This document shows, one piece after another, positions 1-8,902 of a stretch of DNA of 64,000 nucleotides. Source of the DNA: Cybelea sp963824595 (GTDB lineage: Bacteria; Vulcanimicrobiota; Vulcanimicrobiia; Vulcanimicrobiales; Vulcanimicrobiaceae). The translations under genes and the position numbers were made by a program. The notes beneath the pieces were generated by a model. The model had not been told where the DNA came from and did not search any database. It saw only the letters and a list, made by a program, of their open reading frames with translations. Each line of letters begins with the position of its first letter. Position 1 is the stretch's first letter. The stretch is taken from positions 259,528 through 323,527 of the forward strand of contig CAWGPY010000005.1 in the NCBI GenBank assembly GCA_963824595.1. The letters run 5' to 3'.

Positions 1-606
1 TTTTGCCGTCTTGCCGAAGAAGGTGTTGGCCCCCGTGCCATAGACCAGTGCGTCGAGCTCGCCCTGTTTGACAACTGATCCCGAGTACACGACCTCGCCG
101 GGCGTACGCGCGACCGGAAGCGATTCGCCGGTGAGCGCGGACTGATCGACTTCGATCGGATCGCCCTCGAGTAGCCGAGCATCGGCGGGCACGATGTCGC
201 CGATGCGCACATGGACCGCGTCGCCCGGCACGATCTCGCTCGCAGGAATGGTGAGCCACTGGCCGTCGCGCTTGGCCCTCGCTTTGAGCGCCAGCGTTTT
301 CTTCAATGCCGCGACGGCGTTACTGGCTTGGAACTCTTCCCAGAAACCGACGCCGGCGTTCATCAGCAGCAGCGCCAGAATGATGCCGAAGTCCTCCCAG
401 TGGTGCACGACGGCCGAAAGGATGGCGGCTACCTCGATCATCCACGGAATTGGACCCCAGTAATAAGAGAGGAACCGAAGCAGCGGATTGAGCGCCTCTT
501 CGGGCAGCGCGTTCGGTCCGTACTGCTGCAGACGGCGCGCGGCCTCGTCGCTCGTCAGGCCGTTGGGCGGTGCGTCGAGCCGAGCGCGCAACTCGGCTAT
601 GCTCAA
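1..606 (-). CDS. P-type cation-transporting ATPase, N-terminal part (cut by window edge)
   Basis: The N-terminal 202 residues of a P-type ATPase are visible; the 3' part lies beyond position 1. After a cytosolic N-terminus (SIAELRARL, then LTSDEAARRL) come two hydrophobic helices and the actuator domain with VHVRIGDIVPADARL and the conserved TGES loop. This arrangement is closest to plasma-membrane H+-pumping (P3A) ATPases, which export protons using ATP through a phospho-aspartate intermediate. The catalytic DKTGT motif is outside the window. The frame has a TGA just upstream and no ATG, so the first usable start is TTG at 606 with a weak ribosome site. It lies 39 bp after the universal stress gene and is probably in the same operon. 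Family is firm; ion specificity is inferred. Confidence 0.85.
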   Translation of the reverse strand, partial: MSIAELRARLDAPPNGLTSDEAARRLQQYGPNALPEEALNPLLRFLSYYWGPIPWMIEVAAILSAVVHHWEDFGIILALLLMNAGVGFWEEFQASNAVAALKKTLALKARAKRDGQWLTIPASEIVPGDAVHVRIGDIVPADARLLEGDPIEVDQSALTGESLPVARTPGEVVYSGSVVKQGELDALVYGTGANTFFGKTAK

Positions 607-645
607 TCGTTGTAGTTCTTCGAGCGTACGTAGTTTCGATCATTT

Positions 646-1080
646 TTAGGGTACGACCGTTACGGGGTAGGCGGCAACGCTGACGAGCTTTTGCGAGACG
701 CTGCCGAGCAACAATCCCGAAAGCTGACCGGTTCCGCGCTTGCCGACGACGATTGCTTCCACGGCTTTCTCGCGTGCGATCTCGAGGACGGTTCGCGCGA
801 CGTTACCGCTACGCGACTCGACGGCGACGGTTCGACGACCGGCGCTCCTGGCCAGGTCTCGCGCCTTCGCCAGGATCTCCGCGGACTCGGCCTCAAGCAA
901 CTCCTTCACCCATACTTGCTGCGCGTGGGTGAAGCGCTCGAAGATTTTTTCGGGAATGCTCTGCCCGATCACGTTAACGACGACGAGATCGGCCTTCTCG
1001 CTCTTCGCCAGACGCGCAGCGTATGCCACCGCACGTGTGGCGCTCTCGGATCCGTCGGTGGCGACCAGAATGCACGGCAA
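646..1080 (-). CDS. Universal stress protein (UspA family), single domain
   Basis: A 144-residue single-domain universal stress protein with the beginning MPCILVATDGSESATRAV and the C-terminal nucleotide-binding signature VVGKRGTGQLSGLLLGSVS, which fits G-x2-G-x9-G-S of ATP-binding members. Length is normal for the family. The start is TTG at 1080, preceded by AAGGGG at proper distance; no ATG is better placed. It begins 10 bp after the stop of the STAS/SEC14 gene and ends 39 bp before the P-type ATPase, so the three probably share one transcript. The physiological trigger is not visible. Confidence 0.88.
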   Translation of the reverse strand: MPCILVATDGSESATRAVAYAARLAKSEKADLVVVNVIGQSIPEKIFERFTHAQQVWVKELLEAESAEILAKARDLARSAGRRTVAVESRSGNVARTVLEIAREKAVEAIVVGKRGTGQLSGLLLGSVSQKLVSVAAYPVTVVP

Positions 1081-1090
1081 CGTTCGCCCC

Positions 1091-1456
1091 TTATGCCGCC
1101 GTAATCCAGCGTTTTGCCTCGGCGGAGTCCGCAGCGGAAAAGACTCGGACCTGCCCCGGCATGAGGAAGCGAAAAGCGCTCGTTGCCAGCCGAATCCACT
1201 CCACGTCGGTGACGACCGCTACCCGCTCCCAGCGCGTTAAGTGCTCGATGCCGAGCTTCGCGTCTTCCCACGCCGCGCCCGCGTCGAAGCCGGCGAACTC
1301 CGGACTCAGCTCATAGTAGCATCGGATCTTTGCGTTCCGCTCGAGCGCGCGCTCGACGTCCGGTATCAGCGCCTGCTCGTAGTCTTTCTTGGTGACCTGC
1401 CCCTTGGCGGCGCACGCCACGACGTTGTCAGGAAATCCTTGCAATAGTTCGATCAT
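1091..1456 (-). CDS. STAS/SEC14-domain protein (SpoIIAA-like)
   Basis: A 121-residue protein beginning MIELLQGFPDNVVACAAKG and containing YYELSPEFAGFDAGAAWED, the pattern of the small SpoIIAA-like/STAS-SEC14 proteins that often sit with stress genes. ATG at 1456 is chosen because GAGGG precedes it; the same reading frame continues upstream without a stop into an unrelated glycoside-phosphorylase remnant, so a longer 238-residue call would be an artefact or an accidental fusion. It is the first gene of a minus-strand operon with the universal stress protein and P-type ATPase. The ligand of the domain is unknown. Confidence 0.8.
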   Translation of the reverse strand: MIELLQGFPDNVVACAAKGQVTKKDYEQALIPDVERALERNAKIRCYYELSPEFAGFDAGAAWEDAKLGIEHLTRWERVAVVTDVEWIRLATSAFRFLMPGQVRVFSAADSAEAKRWITAA

Positions 1457-1825
1457 ACGTCCCTCATTGTCGGTTGATCGCTCGAACGTGAGCCTTCCGC
1501 GGCCGATCTCGTAATCCGCCATGCCGTAATAGACGTCGAAAATTCGCTCGCCGCGGCGGTCGATACCCGTCGGAAAGTCAACGTTACCTACCGTTCCGGG
1601 AAGCTCGCCGGGCGTTTGCGGGACGAACAACGGCTCGTTCGAACGGTAAAGGATGCGATCGAGGTGCTCGGCATGGTGAACGAGGATGCCGGGGCAGCAG
1701 CGCAGCTGTCCCGGGGAATCTGTGGGGTCGACGCCGTGAACCACGGCGAGCCAGCCCTCGGCGATTCGCACCGGCGGCGTTCCTCCACCGACCTTAATCG
1801 TGCCCAAGTTGCCGAGGAAGCGCGA
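1457..1825 (-). pseudogene. GH130-type glycoside phosphorylase, C-terminal fragment
   Basis: The frame encodes about 120 residues resembling the C-terminal third of GH130 enzymes, which phosphorolyse beta-mannosides: FLGNLGTIKVGGGTPPVR, EGWLAVVHGVD, then VDFPTGIDRRGERIFDVYYG. Full enzymes are about 330-350 residues and the N-terminal two thirds are absent here. There is no start codon with a ribosome site at its left end, and no stop before the STAS/SEC14 start. It is read as a decayed fragment lying just upstream of, and in frame with, the STAS/SEC14 gene. Confidence 0.6.
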
Positions 1826-2113
1826 CGCGCTGGGTCTCGGCGACCACGCAACGCGGGGAGATGTCGGCCTGTGCCGCTGCTAGTGGGATATAGCGGATCG
1901 CGATGCCCTCCTGCTCGACCTTCGCGTTGGGCTTGGCCACGTTCACCAAGCGAGCAAACGTTAGGCGACCCGCGAGGTCGGCGCAACCATCACCTCCATG
2001 ATTTTGCCGAGCCTCCGCGTTTCCTCGGCTGAAGCAACCAGGCCCGCCGCCGTGGAGGCGTGCGTTCGAGAGCGCCTAAGCCACGGGACAACCCAAGGTT
2101 GGAGGTGCGGCCG
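1826..2113. other. Divergent intergenic region with unassigned coding-like minus-strand remnant
   Basis: This stretch separates the minus-strand stress operon from the phosphoketolase. On the minus strand one frame reads about 55 open codons (containing IAIRYIPLAAAQADISPRC) in a frame different from the GH130 fragment; I do not recognise it and it has no good start. The phosphoketolase Shine-Dalgarno GGAGGT is at 2101-2106. Promoters for both directions should lie here, but no clear -35/-10 pair is visible. Confidence 0.4.
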
Positions 2114-4636
2114 ATGAGTACAATATCCGAAGTTCAGGCGTCGTTCGGTTTCGATGCTTCCTTGTCAACTGCCGTCGTCGCGAGCGGTGAGCGTCAGGCC
2201 GTGGCGGTGCCAAATGGCCCGTTGTCCGTCCAGCTGCTCGATCGCATGGAGCGCTACTGGATGGCCGCGAACTATCTGTGCGTCGGTCAAATCTATCTTT
2301 CGGCGAATCCGCTGCTGCGCGATCCACTTAGCGCGGATTGCATCAAGCCGCGATTGCTGGGGCATTGGGGCACCTCAGCCGGTCAAAACTTCATTTACGT
2401 TCATCTGAATCGGCTGATCAACGAGCGCGACGCAAGCGTCATCTATGTAGCCGGGCCCGGGCACGGTGGGCCGTCGCTCAACGCGCACTCCTATCTCGAA
2501 GGCACATATTCCGAAGTGCATCCCGACGTTACGCAGGATCTCGAAGGAATGCGCTTATTGTTTCGTCAGTTCTCGACGCCGGGCGGTGTGCCGAGCCACT
2601 GCGGCCCGCACGTCCCGAACTCGATCCACGAGGGAGGAGAGCTCGGCTATTCACTTTTGCACGCGTTTGGCGCGGCGTTCGATAATCCGGACCTCGTTGT
2701 CGCGTGCATCGTCGGCGATGGGGAGGCGGAAACATGTCCGCTCGAAGGCAGCTGGAAGGGCATCGACTTCTTGAATCCCGTTCGCGACGGTGCCGTTCTG
2801 CCGATCTTACACCTCAACGGCTACAAGATCTCCGGCCCGACGGTCCAAGCGCGCCAGGCCGACGACGAGCTCTTGGCGCTCTACCGAGGACACGGCTATA
2901 AGCCGTATTTTGTTGGAGGCGACGACCACGCAACGGTTCATCAACTCTTCGCGCAAGCGCTAGATCGTTGCTATGACGAGATTCGCTCCATTCAGAACGA
3001 GGCGCGAAAAAACGGCTTGCAACGGCGCCCAACCTGGCCGATGATCGTTTTGCGGACGCCCAAAGGCTGGACGGGACCAAAAGAAGTCGACGGAATCCCG
3101 ATCGAGGGAACCTTCCGCGCGCATCAGGTGCCGCTCGCCAACGTGCGTGAGAATCCAGAGCACCTACAGTTGCTCGAAGCTTGGATGCGCGGTTACAAAC
3201 CGAGCGAAATCTTCGATGGCGATGGGGCACTGATCGCCGACCTCCAAGCGTTAGCGCCGCACGGTGAACGCAGGATGGGGGCTAATCCGAGCGTCAACGG
3301 CGGCCGCGTGCTGATCGCGCTCGACCTACCGGACTTCTCCGACTACGCGCTTGACGTTCCCGCCCCCGGAGAGGTTGCTGCGGAAGCGCCGCGCAAGCTC
3401 GGAGAGTTCTTGCGCGACGTCATCGAGCGCAATCCGAAAAACTTCCGGCTCTTTTGCCCCGACGAAACGAACTCGAATCGCTTGAACGCCGTCTTTGACG
3501 CAACGGCGCGATGCAACATGGAGCCGACGGTCTCGATCGACGACCACATCGATCCCGCCGGCCGTGTGATGGAGGTCTTGAGCGAACATAACTGTGAGGG
3601 CTGGCTCGAGGGCTACGCGCTCACCGGGCGCCACGGAATCTTTGCCTCGTACGAGGCGTTCGCGCAGGTCGTGGATTCCATGCTCACCCAGCACGCGAAG
3701 TGGCTCGAAGAATCGAAGCAGTTTGCCTGGCGCGAGCCGATCGCATCGCTCAACGTCTTTTTGACGAGCCACGCCTGGCGCAACGATCACAACGGCTTCA
3801 GCCATCAGGCGCCCGGGTTTGTCGACAACGCGCTGGCGCGCCGCAGCGAAGTCATACGCGTCTACTATCCACCGGACAGCAACTGCCTGCTCAGCGTGAT
3901 GGATCATTGCCTGCGCAGCCGCGACTACGTGAACCTCGTCACCTGCGGCAAACAGCTCGAGCTGCAGTGGCTGGATATGGAAGGCGCACGCGACCACTGC
4001 TCGCGCGGCGCGTCCATTTGGGACTTCGCGACCAACGATGCGGGCGGCCAGCCCGATGTCGTCTTAGCCTGTGCCGGCGACGTACCGACGCTGGAGACCT
4101 GCGCGGCCTCGTGGCTGCTGCAAAAGAACGTGCCGGGGATCAAAGTGCGCGTCGTCAACGTCGTCGACCTGGGCGTGCTCATGCCGGCAGGAGTGCATCC
4201 GCACGGGATGGACGACATCTCGTTCGAAGCGCTCTTTACCAAAGACGTTCCCGTGATCTTCGCATTCCACGGTTATCCTTGGGTCATTCATCCGATGGTG
4301 CATGGCCGAGCAAATGAAGAGCGGTTCCACGTACGCGGGTTCATCGATCGCGGCACGACGACGACGCCGTTCGACATGGTCGTTTTGAATAAGATGAGCC
4401 GCTTCCACTTGGCAATCGATGCCTTGAAGTATCTCACGCGCCTTCGTTCCGAGGTCTCCGAAGTGATCGACGCTTTCAACCTGAAGCTGTACGAACACCA
4501 CTCGTATATTCGCGAGCATCTAGAGGATATGCCCGAGATTCGGAGTTGGCATTGGACGCCGGACTTTAGCGAGCCTGCGCAGCGGCCCTTGCTTGCCAAA
4601 GGGCATCCGATCGGTCAGACCTTTAGCGATTCGTAG
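2114..4636 (+). CDS. xfp: Xylulose-5-phosphate/fructose-6-phosphate phosphoketolase
   Basis: An 840-residue thiamine-diphosphate enzyme that phosphorolytically cleaves xylulose-5-P (and usually fructose-6-P) to acetyl-P plus glyceraldehyde-3-P or erythrose-4-P. Family signatures are clear: GHWGTSAGQNFIYVHLNRL near residue 83, GPGHGGPSLNAHSYLEG, FSTPGGVPSHCGPHVP, EGGELGYSL and the ThDP/Mg motif GDGEAE near residue 201. The C-terminal QAPGFVDNALARR and RHGIFASYEAF segments are also present. Length matches the family. ATG 2114 is chosen over GTG 2060 because GGAGGT lies 7 bp upstream. The DUF389 membrane gene follows 27 bp later, so the two are probably co-transcribed. No damage is visible. Confidence 0.95.
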   Translation: MSTISEVQASFGFDASLSTAVVASGERQAVAVPNGPLSVQLLDRMERYWMAANYLCVGQIYLSANPLLRDPLSADCIKPRLLGHWGTSAGQNFIYVHLNRLINERDASVIYVAGPGHGGPSLNAHSYLEGTYSEVHPDVTQDLEGMRLLFRQFSTPGGVPSHCGPHVPNSIHEGGELGYSLLHAFGAAFDNPDLVVACIVGDGEAETCPLEGSWKGIDFLNPVRDGAVLPILHLNGYKISGPTVQARQADDELLALYRGHGYKPYFVGGDDHATVHQLFAQALDRCYDEIRSIQNEARKNGLQRRPTWPMIVLRTPKGWTGPKEVDGIPIEGTFRAHQVPLANVRENPEHLQLLEAWMRGYKPSEIFDGDGALIADLQALAPHGERRMGANPSVNGGRVLIALDLPDFSDYALDVPAPGEVAAEAPRKLGEFLRDVIERNPKNFRLFCPDETNSNRLNAVFDATARCNMEPTVSIDDHIDPAGRVMEVLSEHNCEGWLEGYALTGRHGIFASYEAFAQVVDSMLTQHAKWLEESKQFAWREPIASLNVFLTSHAWRNDHNGFSHQAPGFVDNALARRSEVIRVYYPPDSNCLLSVMDHCLRSRDYVNLVTCGKQLELQWLDMEGARDHCSRGASIWDFATNDAGGQPDVVLACAGDVPTLETCAASWLLQKNVPGIKVRVVNVVDLGVLMPAGVHPHGMDDISFEALFTKDVPVIFAFHGYPWVIHPMVHGRANEERFHVRGFIDRGTTTTPFDMVVLNKMSRFHLAIDALKYLTRLRSEVSEVIDAFNLKLYEHHSYIREHLEDMPEIRSWHWTPDFSEPAQRPLLAKGHPIGQTFSDS

Positions 4637-4663
4637 CCGGTGACGGCGAAGGAGCCACGCGCT

Positions 4664-5635
4664 ATGTCCGGCGGCCAGGCGGAGAAGCAAGTCTCGCGCG
4701 ACGCTCTAATTGCGAGCCTGGGCTCCGGCTCGCGTCCGTCCGCCAACTACGTTGTACTCGTCGTTGCCTCCAGCGCGATCGCCACGCTCGGCTTGCTCGA
4801 AAACAATGCCGCAGTAATCATCGGGGCGATGATCATCGCGCCTTTGATCGTTCCAATTCAAGCGCTCTCGTTCGGAGCGATTTCCGGAAACATAGAGCTG
4901 CTCAGGCGATCGGCGGTCAGCGTTGGAATCGGGACTCTCGTCTCGATCTCCGTTGCGGCGCTGCTCCAGTTATCGGTGTCTCTTCCGACGCTGGGAACGG
5001 AGATCGTTGCACGATCGAAGCCGACCCTCTTAGACCTCGGCATCGCGCTCGCCGCCGGAGCCGTTTCCGGCTTCGCGACCGTTAGGCCTTCGATCTCGTC
5101 CACCGTCGCCGGCACGGCGATAGCCGTCGCGCTTATGCCGCCCATTTGCGTCATCGGCATCGGCATCGCGGCCGGACAGGACCATCTCGCATTTGGCGCA
5201 TTTTTGCTCTACGTCACGAACCTTTTGGGGATCATCCTTGCATGCATGATCGTCTTTCGATTGGCCGGACACGTCAAGTCTGCCCATGGAGCGGCCTTTA
5301 TAACCACGGTCGCGGCGGCCGCCATCCTCGCAGTTCCTTTGGGCGCCGGCCTTGTCGAACTGCTTCGCTTCGACCGTCTCGAGAGCGCGCTAAGTTCGGC
5401 GCTTCGAACGCAGACCGTAACCTTCAAGCACGTCGAGCTTATTCAAATGCGAGTCGACTGGCTAAAGAATCCGCCCGTGGCAACCCTCACCGTCCGCTCG
5501 ACGCAGCTGATAACTCCCCAACAGGTCAGCGATCTCGAGCGCTTTGCGCAGCAACGCACCGGCCAGAAGTTCGCGCTCGTTTTCGAGGTGACGCCTTTGG
5601 TCGAAGTCCACGGCGCTACTCCTGCGCCAAACTGA
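4664..5635 (+). CDS. DUF389-family integral membrane protein
   Basis: A 323-residue multi-pass membrane protein of the DUF389 family, whose function is unknown. Characteristic segments are GLLENNAAVIIGAMIIAPL, near residue 50, and AVALMPPICVIGIGIA further on; about six hydrophobic helices are followed by a soluble C-terminal domain of about 90 residues. ATG 4664 has GAAGGAG 9 bp upstream and is preferred to GTG 4640, which has none. It follows the phosphoketolase closely and may share its promoter. Confidence 0.8.
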   Translation: MSGGQAEKQVSRDALIASLGSGSRPSANYVVLVVASSAIATLGLLENNAAVIIGAMIIAPLIVPIQALSFGAISGNIELLRRSAVSVGIGTLVSISVAALLQLSVSLPTLGTEIVARSKPTLLDLGIALAAGAVSGFATVRPSISSTVAGTAIAVALMPPICVIGIGIAAGQDHLAFGAFLLYVTNLLGIILACMIVFRLAGHVKSAHGAAFITTVAAAAILAVPLGAGLVELLRFDRLESALSSALRTQTVTFKHVELIQMRVDWLKNPPVATLTVRSTQLITPQQVSDLERFAQQRTGQKFALVFEVTPLVEVHGATPAPN

Positions 5636-5963
5636 ATCGCCGTGGAAAGACGGCATCGGTGCTCGGGCTCGGCTTGATCGGTATGACCGGCTGCACGTTG
5701 AGGTTATATTGAAGCCGTTGAGAGTCGTGCACGCAGCGTTGAGGGCTATTCCGATCAACTCAAATGGTTGCGGCGAATCGCCTCGCACTGCCTGAAACAA
5801 TAGCGCCCAATTCCCTTACAGATCAGTCTTTCCGAGGCTGATGTTTCGCTCGCTGGCGTCCGCGTTTTCCGCCGGTTTCCGCGCTAATTGTCGTAAGATT
5901 GTCGTACGCAACCGAATGTCCGGTAGCGCCATCGACCACTGGACGGTGACCTGCGTGGCGCCA
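5636..5963. other. Intergenic region between convergent genes
   Basis: About 330 bases between the DUF389 gene and the 3' end of the arylsulfatase. I see no convincing gene. A short segment near 5798-5820 (cccaattcccttacagatca) resembles sequence flanking both tRNA-Ala fragments further right, but no tRNA part is present here. Confidence 0.4.
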
Positions 5964-8333
5964 TTAGACGAAGAGCGCCTTCTTCATACGCAACTCTGCG
6001 AGAGCCCGCTGAGCTTCCTCGCTGAGGTTGGACTTCCCGACCCGGACGGTCACCTTGTGGATCTTACCGGTGAACCTGTTATCGCCCGCTTTGTAGTCGT
6101 CGCTGACACACGTATAGAGATTTTCGCCCACGTCCGTCGTTTCCGCGCCGAATGCGAACGGCTGGGTGTGCTCGACCCGTCCTGCGGCGACCTCTTCATC
6201 GTTGACGAAGATCACGCCGTTACCGCCGGCGCCCATACCGCCGTCGTAAGCAAACTCGAAGCGGAGTTCCACCCGCCCTGCCGCCAGTCGAGCGGGGCCG
6301 GCGATCTTGTAAATCTCGCGGCCGAGATAATTCCAGGCAAACCGAGGTGCGCCGTCCTTGAGGTAGAGGCTCCAGCCACCCATCTCCCCACCTTGGGCGA
6401 TGATCACGCCTTCTGCGCCGGCCTTCGGAACCTCGATGTCGGCTCTCACAACGAAAGAGCGGTTCTTTACGTTGATGAAGCCGTTTTCGGGAATGCCCTT
6501 CATTCCCTCGTATACCGTGATTTCGCTGCGGCCTTCCATCAGATCGGGACGTCCCGCAAGAGCGGCATTGAAGCGCTCCCAAGCGCGATCGTCGAGCGGG
6601 AGAACATTGTACTTGACGGCCTCTTCGAGAAAGACTCCTTTGAGCTTCTCGAGTTTCTCGGGATACTTCGCCGCAACGTCATGCGCGCAACTGAAATCTG
6701 CTTCCACGTTGTAAAGCTCCCACTTGTCGTTCTCAAACGTAGCTCGCGCCTTGGGCTCCCACGGCGGGCGGTGCACAGTGGTGGCGAACCAGCCGTCCTG
6801 GTAGATGCCTCGGTTGCCTGCCATCTCGAAGTATTGCGTGGTGTGGCGCGACGTCGCCTCAGGGTTATTCAAGGTGTCGAGCACGCTCACGCCTTCAAAC
6901 GGTTTCTGTTGTACGCCATAGACGACCGCAGGCTCGGGCACGCCGACTGCCTCCAACACCGTCGGCGCAATATCGATCATGTGCATCCACTGCGTACGCA
7001 GGCCGCCCTTCTCCGCGACGCCCTTCGGCCAGTGGACGACCATGGATTGGCAGACACCACCGTACGAAGCTACCTGGTGCCCCCATCCAAACGGGGTCGC
7101 GCCGGCAAAAGCCCAGCCATTGTTGTACAAAATATGGGATTTGGGTCCGCCGATCTCGTCGAAGTTCTTCAGCGGAACTTCCAATGGCTCCGGCAGCCCG
7201 TTGAACACGGACAGCTCGTTGAAAGCGCCGTTGAGGCCGCCCTGGAAAACCGAACCATTGTCGCCCGTAATGTAGAAGATCAACGTGTTGTCCATTTCGC
7301 CGAGGGCTTCGATCTCGTCGAGAAACCGACCGATTTCGTAATCGGTCACCTCGGCAAAGGCCGCATAGATCTCCATGTATCTGGCAAAGACTTTTTTCTC
7401 GTCGGCCGTCAAGTCGTCCCATTCCTGAATTCCCGTTGGCTTGGGCGCCAGATCCGTGCCTGGCGGCACGACTCCCAGCTCGATTTGCCTGGACAACGTT
7501 TCTTTGCGCACCTGGTCCCAGCCCTGATCGAACTTGCCCTTGTACCGGTCGCGCCAACTCTCGGGTACTTGGAACGGGCCGTGCGTACCGATTGCGGAGT
7601 AGTAAACGAAAAATGGTTTGTCGGGCGCTAGCGAACGCTGCGAACGCAGCCAAAGGATTGCCTTGTCGGTTATATCGGTACTGCCGTAATAATCGGCATC
7701 GGGATGCATATCCAACCGGGTCAAGTTGTCGTAAATCACCGGATGAAACAGGTCGGCCTCGCCGGACATGAAGCCGTAGAACCGCTCAAACCCGCTATGC
7801 ACCGGCCAGCGATCGAAGGGTCCGACGGCGCTGGCTTCCCACGGACCGAGTTCGTGACATTTTCCGAACATTGCCGTGTTGTAGCCGTTGAGGCGCAAGA
7901 TCTGCGGCAACATCGCGATGCTGTCGGGCCGCTTCGCGGTGTACCCCGGAAAGCCGGTGGCAATTTCTGAGATCACGCCGAAGTTTGCGCTATGGCTATT
8001 GCGACCGGTCAGCAGGGCCACGCGCGCGGGCGAACACAACGGGGGAACTTTGAGATTGTTGTAGCGCAGGCCGGTTTTAGACAGACGGTCCAGCGTCGGC
8101 ATCTGGATCGGCCCGCCGAAGGTCGACACGTCGCCGAAGCCCATGTTGTCGAGTAGGATGACTACTACGTTGGGCGCGCCTCTGGGCGCCTTTACCTCGA
8201 ACCGCGGCGGCGCTTTCGCGTTGTGCGCGTCGAGCTCGGTGATCGGCGGATATTGAGGCGCTGGAATCGGCAGCACGGTACGGTCCACGGAGGTCGTTCC
8301 GTTGCTGGTTTGGGCCTCTGACTTGCTTGTCAT
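5964..8333 (-). CDS. Arylsulfatase (sulfatase family)
   Basis: A 789-residue sulfatase. The catalytic signature C-x-P-x-R is seen as LCSPARVALLTGR, with Cys at residue 100, the residue normally converted to formylglycine. LLDNMGFGDVSTFGG near residue 60 gives metal-binding residues, and YITGDNGSVFQGG the second metal-binding set. A C-terminal region of about 200 residues follows the catalytic domain, as in long arylsulfatases of the AtsA/PF00884 group. ATG 8333 is preferred over an upstream GTG because AGGGG lies correctly before it. No signal peptide is obvious, so it may be cytoplasmic. Substrate cannot be told from sequence. It is monocistronic on the minus strand. Confidence 0.9.
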   Translation of the reverse strand: MTSKSEAQTSNGTTSVDRTVLPIPAPQYPPITELDAHNAKAPPRFEVKAPRGAPNVVVILLDNMGFGDVSTFGGPIQMPTLDRLSKTGLRYNNLKVPPLCSPARVALLTGRNSHSANFGVISEIATGFPGYTAKRPDSIAMLPQILRLNGYNTAMFGKCHELGPWEASAVGPFDRWPVHSGFERFYGFMSGEADLFHPVIYDNLTRLDMHPDADYYGSTDITDKAILWLRSQRSLAPDKPFFVYYSAIGTHGPFQVPESWRDRYKGKFDQGWDQVRKETLSRQIELGVVPPGTDLAPKPTGIQEWDDLTADEKKVFARYMEIYAAFAEVTDYEIGRFLDEIEALGEMDNTLIFYITGDNGSVFQGGLNGAFNELSVFNGLPEPLEVPLKNFDEIGGPKSHILYNNGWAFAGATPFGWGHQVASYGGVCQSMVVHWPKGVAEKGGLRTQWMHMIDIAPTVLEAVGVPEPAVVYGVQQKPFEGVSVLDTLNNPEATSRHTTQYFEMAGNRGIYQDGWFATTVHRPPWEPKARATFENDKWELYNVEADFSCAHDVAAKYPEKLEKLKGVFLEEAVKYNVLPLDDRAWERFNAALAGRPDLMEGRSEITVYEGMKGIPENGFINVKNRSFVVRADIEVPKAGAEGVIIAQGGEMGGWSLYLKDGAPRFAWNYLGREIYKIAGPARLAAGRVELRFEFAYDGGMGAGGNGVIFVNDEEVAAGRVEHTQPFAFGAETTDVGENLYTCVSDDYKAGDNRFTGKIHKVTVRVGKSNLSEEAQRALAELRMKKALFV

Positions 8334-8902
8334 GGTCAATCCCCTATCGATCTGTCGCGGTGACGGTCTATATGGCGGAGGCGTTACGCAGCCTTCGTTG
8401 CGCAAACGACTAGCTTCCTTTGAGTCGTTTGCAGGCTGTTAAGAAGCACCTCTCGCGCCCAAGCTTAATGCAACCTCGCGTCATTTTGATAGTACGTTTC
8501 CTTAACGTCGTTAATCCACGTAGAACATCGCTGTGCCGATCGCTGTAGCCACGGGCCAATTCCGGGCGAGCCGCTTGGTTGAGACGTCGTGAGGCTGCGC
8601 AGGCGATTCGATGTTCGTCTGGGGGGAGTCTTGCAGGGCGGCGCGCCGCGCGATCTGCTTCTTTACTTCCTCGGAAAGCGCCGTCGCCGCATGGGCCGAA
8701 GGTCGCTGTGCGGAATCCTTTGTCGAGCGATCGTTCCGCTGGCTTCGCCCACGGTGAGAGGGCTCAGACTCGGTACAGCCGCCTTTCGCGACGAAACGCG
8801 AGCCGGCGTCCGCAAGCATGACCACGATACAGGCTAAACTCGATCATACGGGGTTGCCTACGTTTTCTCAGAGGAAGAATTCGAAACCCGTTCTCCGACC
8901 AT
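8334..8902. other. Long intergenic region upstream of the arylsulfatase
   Basis: About 570 bases holding the arylsulfatase upstream region and the 3' flank of the glycine-rich repeat gene. A 104-codon minus-strand frame (8511-8825) is open but shows no recognisable domain or ribosome site, and overlapping frames are equally long, so I do not call it a gene. Confidence 0.35.

Noticed and set aside
5798..5820. Possible third att-like relic (cccttacagatca)
   Set aside because: Only about 15 bases resemble the flanks of the tRNA-Ala fragments and no tRNA part is present; could be chance.
5841..7631. A 596-codon plus-strand open frame
   Set aside because: It lies entirely antisense to the arylsulfatase, whose protein has all family motifs; the plus frame has no domain and is a GC-rich shadow.
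8511..8825. A 104-codon minus-strand gene
   Set aside because: No ribosome site, no domain, and overlapping frames are open to a similar degree.
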